From a virus: a stretch of DNA of 39,813 nt. The stretch lies in IMG/VR virus record IMGVR_UViG_3300047496_000214, positions 1 to 39,813 of that record. One strand, given 5' to 3'. Shown here piece after piece: positions 34,954-39,813 of this stretch (position 1 is its first letter; the number at the start of each line of letters is the position of its first letter). The notes below the pieces were generated by a model. It was not told the origin of the DNA. It searched no databases and saw only the letters and a list, made by a program, of their open reading frames with translations. Both the position numbers and the translations under genes were made by a program.

Positions 34954-37869
34954 ATGACTTTATTATCGCCGGGTGTTGAAGTTGATATCATTGATCAATC
35001 TGCTTACGCCTCATCTGGACCAGGAACCATTCCTCTTATTGTGATTGCTACGGCTGCTAACAAACTAAATCCTGCCGGAACCGGTTATGCTCCTTACACT
35101 GTTCCGTCTCAAGCTGGACAACTTTTTACTGCTACTTCACAAAATGAATTAGCACAGAATTATGGAAATCCTTTATTTAAAGTTGTTGAAGGAACGCCAG
35201 TACAGGGTTATGAAACTAATGAAGTTGGATTACTTGCTGCATATCAATATTTGGGTGTTTCCAATGAATGTAATGTAATTCGTGCGAATATCGATACCAC
35301 TCAACTTGATCCTTCTGCGACGGCGCCCGTTGGCCCGCCAACGCCTGGAACATACTGGTTTAACACACAAACGACAAAATTTGGTGTGTTTTCTTCTACG
35401 GGAAATGTAAATCCAGGTATTGCTTGGCAAAGTGCTACGCCATTAATTGCGACTACTCCTAATATTGTCACTTCCAATGGTGTTGATATGCCGTCTTCTT
35501 CTTTTGGATCAAATGGTAATTTTTCAGTTGTAGTAACGCAATCGAATAATTTGGTTTATGAGAAAATTTCTGGAGCTTGGCATGCGGTTGGAAGCACTTC
35601 TTGGAAATCTTCTCACCCAACAATCGTAACTGGAAGTTCTTCTCCAGCACACATTGCTAATACTGATGTATTCACCATTGATGGTGTTAATGTGTCGTAT
35701 GTTGGAAATGGAGACCTAGCGAATGTTGTTACGGCAATTAACACTGCGAGTATTTCAAATGTTACTGCTTCTGTATCGTCTTCATCATTAAGAATTACTG
35801 ACTCTACCGGTAATGCTATAACTTTTGCTAACCAAACTGGTACGCCTTTGGCGACCTTGGGTATAACTGCCGGTGTTACTCCGGGAGTAACTTTCTATCA
35901 AACCAACAATTCGCAATATCCATCTGGATCAGGTGCGGGCTCGGTATGGATTAAAGGTAGTCCGACCAATAATGGTGCAAGTTGGTTTGTTCAAATATTC
36001 AGTTCGGCTACTTCTTCGTGGGTCACGGTTCCTGCGCCATTTTATCCATTTGGAGGAAATCCAAATGTGTTAGCGGATGGTAACCCAAGTAAAGATTCGT
36101 ATGCCATTACTGCTATGCCTAATCCATCTATTGGAGCCTTGTATGTCGGTTATTGGACCGATGGAACACAGCAACTTCGTTATTGGAATGGTACTGAATG
36201 GACAAATCTTGTTTATGAAGCGGGATCGGTAGCTCCTTCTACGGTCGCTCCATCTGGAACCCTTTGGTATAATACTACCTTAGGTAGTCCTCCGGTATCA
36301 ACCCAACCTTCTTCTGTTGATATTATGTATGGTTCTGGAGAAGTTTGGAAAGGTTATCTGAATCAATTTCCTGAAACTGATCCAAATGGTGTTCAACTTT
36401 CTGGTTCTGCCCCCCTTACACAATCTGGTGGTGGAGGTTTGGTTGACAATGATTTGTGGATTGATAGTTCAGATTTAGAAAATTATCCCGCTTTATATCG
36501 TTATGACGCGTCTCTTCTGCAATGGGTATTGATGGATAATACTGATGACACTTCTCCATTTGGTATTATTTTCCAGGATGCTCGTGTTAATAGTGGTCCA
36601 ACTTATGTAGGAAATGCAACAGGTTATAGCTATAATTCTACAAATATTGGTGATATGCTTCTTTCTAATTATGTTGAACCTGACGCTCCAAATCCTGTAA
36701 CGTACCCTTCAGGTATGTTGCTATTCAATACTCGTTATTCGACCTATAATGTAAAACAATATCTACCAAATTATTTTAAAGCAGGTGGTTTTAACGGAAC
36801 AAACTATACTCAAAATACATATACAGTTGGTGATTCTCCAACATTCCCAGCTTTGACCAGCGCGGGTCGTTGGGTGACTGCAAGTGGCAACGATGTAAAT
36901 GGTTCTCCTTTTATGGGCAGAAAAGCTCAAAGAGTAATGATTGTTCGTGCTATGGAATCTGTTCTTGAAACTAATCAAGATATTCTGGCTGAAGACGTTA
37001 ATTTCAATTTAATTGCTGCTCCTGGTTATCCAGAGTTGATGACTCAGATGGTAGCTTTGAATATTGCCATGAAACAAGTTGCATTTGTTGTTGGAGATAC
37101 GCCTATTGCTCTTCCAGCATCAGCCACTTCTATTCAAAATTGGGCAACAAATGCGGCGGATGTTGCGGCAACTGGTGAAAATGGATTAACTCTCGCTAAT
37201 CCGTATGTTGGTCTATATTATCCGTGGGGTTTAAGCACTGATCTATCTGGTAATGCTGTCATGGTTCCGCCAAGTAGTGTTGCTCTGTTAACTATTGCGT
37301 ATAATGATTCTGTTGCTTATCCTTGGTATGCACCAGCCGGTTTCAATCGTGGTTCGATAATTAATGCCACTTCAGTTGGGTATTTGGATAGGGCTTCAGG
37401 AAAATATATTCCAGTAAAATTAAACGAGGGATTAAGAAACGTTCTTTACGCTAATAATATTAATCCATTCGCATATATTCCAAATAAAGGTTTAACTGTA
37501 TTGGGTCAAAAAACTTTGAACCCAACATCTACTGCTTTAGATAGAATTAATGTTGCTCGTTTGTGTAACTATTTGGCATATAATTTGCCAGTTATTTTGG
37601 CTCCATTCTTGTTTGAACAAAATGACGTTCAAACTCGTACTGCGGCTCAACAATTAGTTGTTAATTATCTTAGTGGATTAGTTGGTTTAAATGCTATTGA
37701 CGATTATTCTGTAGTTTGTGATTTGACTAATAATACGCCTCAGACAATTGATGAAAATCAATTATGGATTGATATAGCAATTATTCCAACTAAAACGATT
37801 GAGTTCATTTATGTGCCAATTCGTTTGGTTGCGCATGGAACTACTTTGCCATTAAGTTCGGCAGGCTAA
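34954..37869 (+). CDS. Tail sheath protein (gp18-like), enlarged
   Basis: 971 residues, against about 660 in T4. The N terminus (LLSPGVEVDIIDQS) and the C-terminal 350 residues (MGRKAQRVMIVRAMESVLETN, VALLTIAYNDSVAYPWYAPAGFNRG, TVLGQKTLNPTSTALDRINVARL, IEFIYVPIRLV) are the conserved sheath core that contracts around the tube. Between about 120 and 640 lies a large insertion built of similar beta units, each with a G-x-LW(Y/F)-type strand and a Trp-ended strand (TYWFNTQTTKFGVF, GALYVGYWTDG, GTLWYNTTLG, DLWIDSSDLENY). These probably project from the tail surface. A strong terminator follows. Confidence 0.92.
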   Translation: MTLLSPGVEVDIIDQSAYASSGPGTIPLIVIATAANKLNPAGTGYAPYTVPSQAGQLFTATSQNELAQNYGNPLFKVVEGTPVQGYETNEVGLLAAYQYLGVSNECNVIRANIDTTQLDPSATAPVGPPTPGTYWFNTQTTKFGVFSSTGNVNPGIAWQSATPLIATTPNIVTSNGVDMPSSSFGSNGNFSVVVTQSNNLVYEKISGAWHAVGSTSWKSSHPTIVTGSSSPAHIANTDVFTIDGVNVSYVGNGDLANVVTAINTASISNVTASVSSSSLRITDSTGNAITFANQTGTPLATLGITAGVTPGVTFYQTNNSQYPSGSGAGSVWIKGSPTNNGASWFVQIFSSATSSWVTVPAPFYPFGGNPNVLADGNPSKDSYAITAMPNPSIGALYVGYWTDGTQQLRYWNGTEWTNLVYEAGSVAPSTVAPSGTLWYNTTLGSPPVSTQPSSVDIMYGSGEVWKGYLNQFPETDPNGVQLSGSAPLTQSGGGGLVDNDLWIDSSDLENYPALYRYDASLLQWVLMDNTDDTSPFGIIFQDARVNSGPTYVGNATGYSYNSTNIGDMLLSNYVEPDAPNPVTYPSGMLLFNTRYSTYNVKQYLPNYFKAGGFNGTNYTQNTYTVGDSPTFPALTSAGRWVTASGNDVNGSPFMGRKAQRVMIVRAMESVLETNQDILAEDVNFNLIAAPGYPELMTQMVALNIAMKQVAFVVGDTPIALPASATSIQNWATNAADVAATGENGLTLANPYVGLYYPWGLSTDLSGNAVMVPPSSVALLTIAYNDSVAYPWYAPAGFNRGSIINATSVGYLDRASGKYIPVKLNEGLRNVLYANNINPFAYIPNKGLTVLGQKTLNPTSTALDRINVARLCNYLAYNLPVILAPFLFEQNDVQTRTAAQQLVVNYLSGLVGLNAIDDYSVVCDLTNNTPQTIDENQLWIDIAIIPTKTIEFIYVPIRLVAHGTTLPLSSAG

Positions 37870-37872
37870 ACT

Positions 37873-37909
37873 AAAAAACGGTCAGAAAATGGTATTCTGA
37901 CCGTTTTTT
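37873..37909 (+). terminator. Strong intrinsic terminator after tail sheath gene
   Basis: AAAAAACGGTCAGAA pairs with TTCTGACCGTTTTTT (15 bp), loop of seven, with a T-run. It separates the sheath and tube transcripts. Confidence 0.9.
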
Positions 37910-37941
37910 ATTTAATTAAAGCTGTAGTTTTACCCTCTTGA

Positions 37942-37947
37942 TAAATA
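37942..37947 (+). promoter_or_regulatory. Late promoter of tail tube gene
   Basis: GATAAATA, then a 33-base leader with GAGG before the ATG at 37981. Confidence 0.65.
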
Positions 37948-37980
37948 GAAGTAGAATATTTTTACACGAGGTTCTCTTCC

Positions 37981-38568
37981 ATGTCTACATTATTAAACTT
38001 CGGGGTTCCTCTCGGCGGCGGTTCTGGTCGCGGAGGAATGCTTCAACCAAAAACTAAACAGAAATTCCGTGTTCGCGCAACTCAATTTGGTCCCGTTAAT
38101 GGTGGTCTAGAACTTACTCAACAAGTTGTTACTTGTGGGCGTCCACAATTTTCTCAGCCTCCAGTTGAAGCACATTCATACAATTCCGTTTCTTATTTTC
38201 CAGGCAAAGCGGTTTGGGAAGCAATTTCTATGACTGTACGTGACGATGTTACTAACGTTGTCAGCAGTCTGATAGGATATCAGCTACAGAAACAAATGAA
38301 CTTTTTCGAACAGACCACACCTGAGTCTGGTGCAGATTCTAAATTCACGCTGTTTTTGGAAACTCTTGATGGTGGTAATGGAGACAATGTATTAGAACAA
38401 TGGTTTATCGAAGGTTGTTTTATTACGACAGCTAATTATGAAACATTTGATTATGGTTCCGGTGATGCAATGACTATAGAATTAAGTATTCGTTATGATA
38501 ATGCAACACAATCTGGCGGAATTATGCCTCTCAATCCTGTTATTGCAAATAGACCGTTCATTGGATGA
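37981..38568 (+). CDS. Tail tube protein (gp19-like)
   Basis: 195 residues, near the length of T4 gp19 (163). The tube fold is indicated by FRVRATQFGP, VEAHSYNSVSYFPGKAVWEAISMTVRDDV (the conserved strand-loop of the tube family), LETLDGGNGDNVLEQWFIEGCFI and TIELSIRYDNATQ. It has its own late promoter and sits directly after the sheath gene, the standard order in T4-like phages. It polymerises as the inner tail tube and also passes DNA during injection. Confidence 0.9.
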   Translation: MSTLLNFGVPLGGGSGRGGMLQPKTKQKFRVRATQFGPVNGGLELTQQVVTCGRPQFSQPPVEAHSYNSVSYFPGKAVWEAISMTVRDDVTNVVSSLIGYQLQKQMNFFEQTTPESGADSKFTLFLETLDGGNGDNVLEQWFIEGCFITTANYETFDYGSGDAMTIELSIRYDNATQSGGIMPLNPVIANRPFIG

Positions 38569-38585
38569 TATCAGTTAAGTAAAAA

Positions 38586-39813
38586 ATGAGTATTTTGCTT
38601 AAATCTCCGCGTCAAGCCACTACAGTATATGGTCTTAAAGGTCACTCGGCTCCTCGGCAAAAAGGTTCATTTTATGTGAGATTTGTAAGAGCAGCAACGC
38701 CTCAAAATTCGAATGGCTGGCAAAACGATTTAGGTTTTTTTGTAAAAACAATAGATCGGCCAGCCGTTGAACCACAAATAGAGACATTAAATCAGTATAA
38801 CAAAAAACGAAACATTACGACTTCTTATAAAATAACTCCTATACATGTAACGTTATATGACACCGCAGATAGTTTAGTTATGAATATGTGGAATGACTAT
38901 AGTCGTTATTATTTTGGAGATTTCGCTCAAGATGATCATGGAGGAAATGGGGCGCCAGCAAATTATCGTTATGACGTAACGCTGCCTACTGTTTTTGATA
39001 GTGGTTCTGGATTTGGTTATCAACCTCAAGATACTGGAGATGATATTACAGACCAAAATTCGCAATTCTTTTTTGATACTATAGAAGTTTATCAAGTATT
39101 TGCGAAAGAATATACACAATATACATTAGTTAATCCTAAAATAACAAATTTTACACCAGATGATCAAGATTATTCTTCTTCGGAAATTTCTACTATTGCT
39201 ATGACAGTTACGTATGAAGCTATTTTTTATAGAAATAATGCTCAACCGATGCCAATAGCAAATAACGCTGATTTAACCAGAGCATTTGCCAATCAATTTA
39301 ATGGTGAAACGCCTGCGGTTATTGGTGCTCCTACAAAAATTTCTGCGTTGGTATCTATGCCACAAATAAGTCCACCAATTTCTTTAACCGGCGTTGGGTT
39401 ACAAACATTACCAGTGTTAAGTAGTAATTCAGGAAATACTATTGGTGGCGGCGTTTTGGCTTCATTTGGAAATTATGTCTTTGGAAGTATTACAAATACA
39501 TCTCCACTTATTACTGGTATAGCTGGTGATTTAGCTTATAAAGCGACAGGAAATCCTGCGCTTGCTTCGTTATTATCTCAGCCAGTAGGGGCTCCTATAA
39601 TCCCAAACCAATTAACCACTCGTTCATCTCTTTCCATCCCAGGTCAGGTATATGATGTAGCCATGGGGGCGTTAACTGCTTCTGGAGGAAATAGTTCATA
39701 TGCTAAGAATTATATTTCCAATAATTTAACTCCTGGTGTTTTGGTTAGTGCTAATTTAGACAATAACAATGGCTCTGATCAACTTATTTCGGGTGACGGA
39801 TTGGCTTTAGCTG
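38586..39813 (+). CDS. Tail-tube/baseplate-related virion protein, truncated by the window end
   Basis: The frame opens at the ATG at 38586 and is still open at 39813 (409 residues visible). The first 220 residues resemble a tube-type fold: GSFYVRFVRAATP, VKTIDRPAVEPQIETLNQYNKKRNITTSYKITPIHVTLYDTADSLV, YYFGDF, and TVTYEAIFYRNN. The rest is Gly/Ser/Asn-rich and low in charge. This fits a baseplate-tube junction protein such as T4 gp48 or gp54. No ribosome site is strong; the gene starts 18 bases after the tube gene stop. Confidence 0.65.
   Translation, partial: MSILLKSPRQATTVYGLKGHSAPRQKGSFYVRFVRAATPQNSNGWQNDLGFFVKTIDRPAVEPQIETLNQYNKKRNITTSYKITPIHVTLYDTADSLVMNMWNDYSRYYFGDFAQDDHGGNGAPANYRYDVTLPTVFDSGSGFGYQPQDTGDDITDQNSQFFFDTIEVYQVFAKEYTQYTLVNPKITNFTPDDQDYSSSEISTIAMTVTYEAIFYRNNAQPMPIANNADLTRAFANQFNGETPAVIGAPTKISALVSMPQISPPISLTGVGLQTLPVLSSNSGNTIGGGVLASFGNYVFGSITNTSPLITGIAGDLAYKATGNPALASLLSQPVGAPIIPNQLTTRSSLSIPGQVYDVAMGALTASGGNSSYAKNYISNNLTPGVLVSANLDNNNGSDQLISGDGLALA

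Noticed and set aside
1-39813. CRISPR arrays, insertion sequences or integrase/attachment sites
   Set aside because: No regularly spaced repeats, transposase or recombinase genes, or terminal direct repeats were seen. The only mobile elements are intein and HNH or Vsr-type nucleases.

Overview
This window is part of the genome of a large, AT-rich, contractile-tailed phage of the T4 superfamily. The evidence is a T4 gp43-type family B DNA polymerase, a gp18-type tail sheath followed by a gp19-type tail tube, a DsbA-like small DNA-binding protein, and many T4/cyanophage-type late promoters (CTAAATA/TATAAATA). The host is Gram-negative: there is a Rz/Rz1-type spanin pair and a further lipoprotein. 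It is probably an alphaproteobacterium, because the phage carries a circularly permuted, two-piece tmRNA gene, the form typical of that class. Some cyanobacteria and betaproteobacteria also have permuted forms, so the host call is an inference.

Layout. Positions 1-3115 (minus strand) hold a fractured DNA polymerase. The gene is cut at its catalytic YADTD motif by a split intein, and a Vsr-like homing endonuclease lies between the two intein halves. Positions 3200-6700 hold small DNA-binding proteins, an acetyltransferase and a PcfJ-like protein. Positions 6500-12000 (minus) are a tightly overlapping metabolic and hypothetical operon with a GMP reductase and a flavin-dependent thymidylate synthase (ThyX). 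Positions 12000-14200 hold two HNH-type nucleases that share the same N-terminal sequence, and a kinase-like/metallophosphatase fusion. Positions 16400-21000 (minus) hold spanins and a protein quality-control operon (DnaJ/CbpA, peptide deformylase, ClpA). Positions 21000-30800 are accessory: a RyR-domain protein, a ligase-derived pseudoenzyme, a NYN-domain RNase, a DNA methyltransferase, two tandem kinase-like proteins, a NADAR ADP-ribosyl-glycohydrolase, the tmRNA, an HNH nuclease and a compact structured RNA candidate. Positions 30800-39813 are mostly late and virion genes, ending in tail sheath, tail tube and a truncated baseplate/tail-tube-related gene.

Three themes tie the window together. 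(1) At least twelve genes have a TAAATA late-promoter box ending only 4-6 bases before the start codon, so their late mRNAs should be leaderless or nearly so. (2) Seven small late proteins, including an acetyltransferase and two kinase-like proteins, carry a short N-terminal sequence (MREFIKIVE, MRFKEIITE, MRQWINLVE, MRIDELF and similar) that resembles the capsid-targeting peptide of T4 internal proteins (MKTYQEFIAE). They may be packaged in the head and injected. (3) The phage has its own tmRNA and its own ClpA with an intact ClpP-docking tripeptide, next to DnaJ and deformylase, which suggests a phage-run ribosome-rescue and proteolysis pathway. The fractured polymerase, the permuted tmRNA and the tagged leaderless late genes are the most notable observations.
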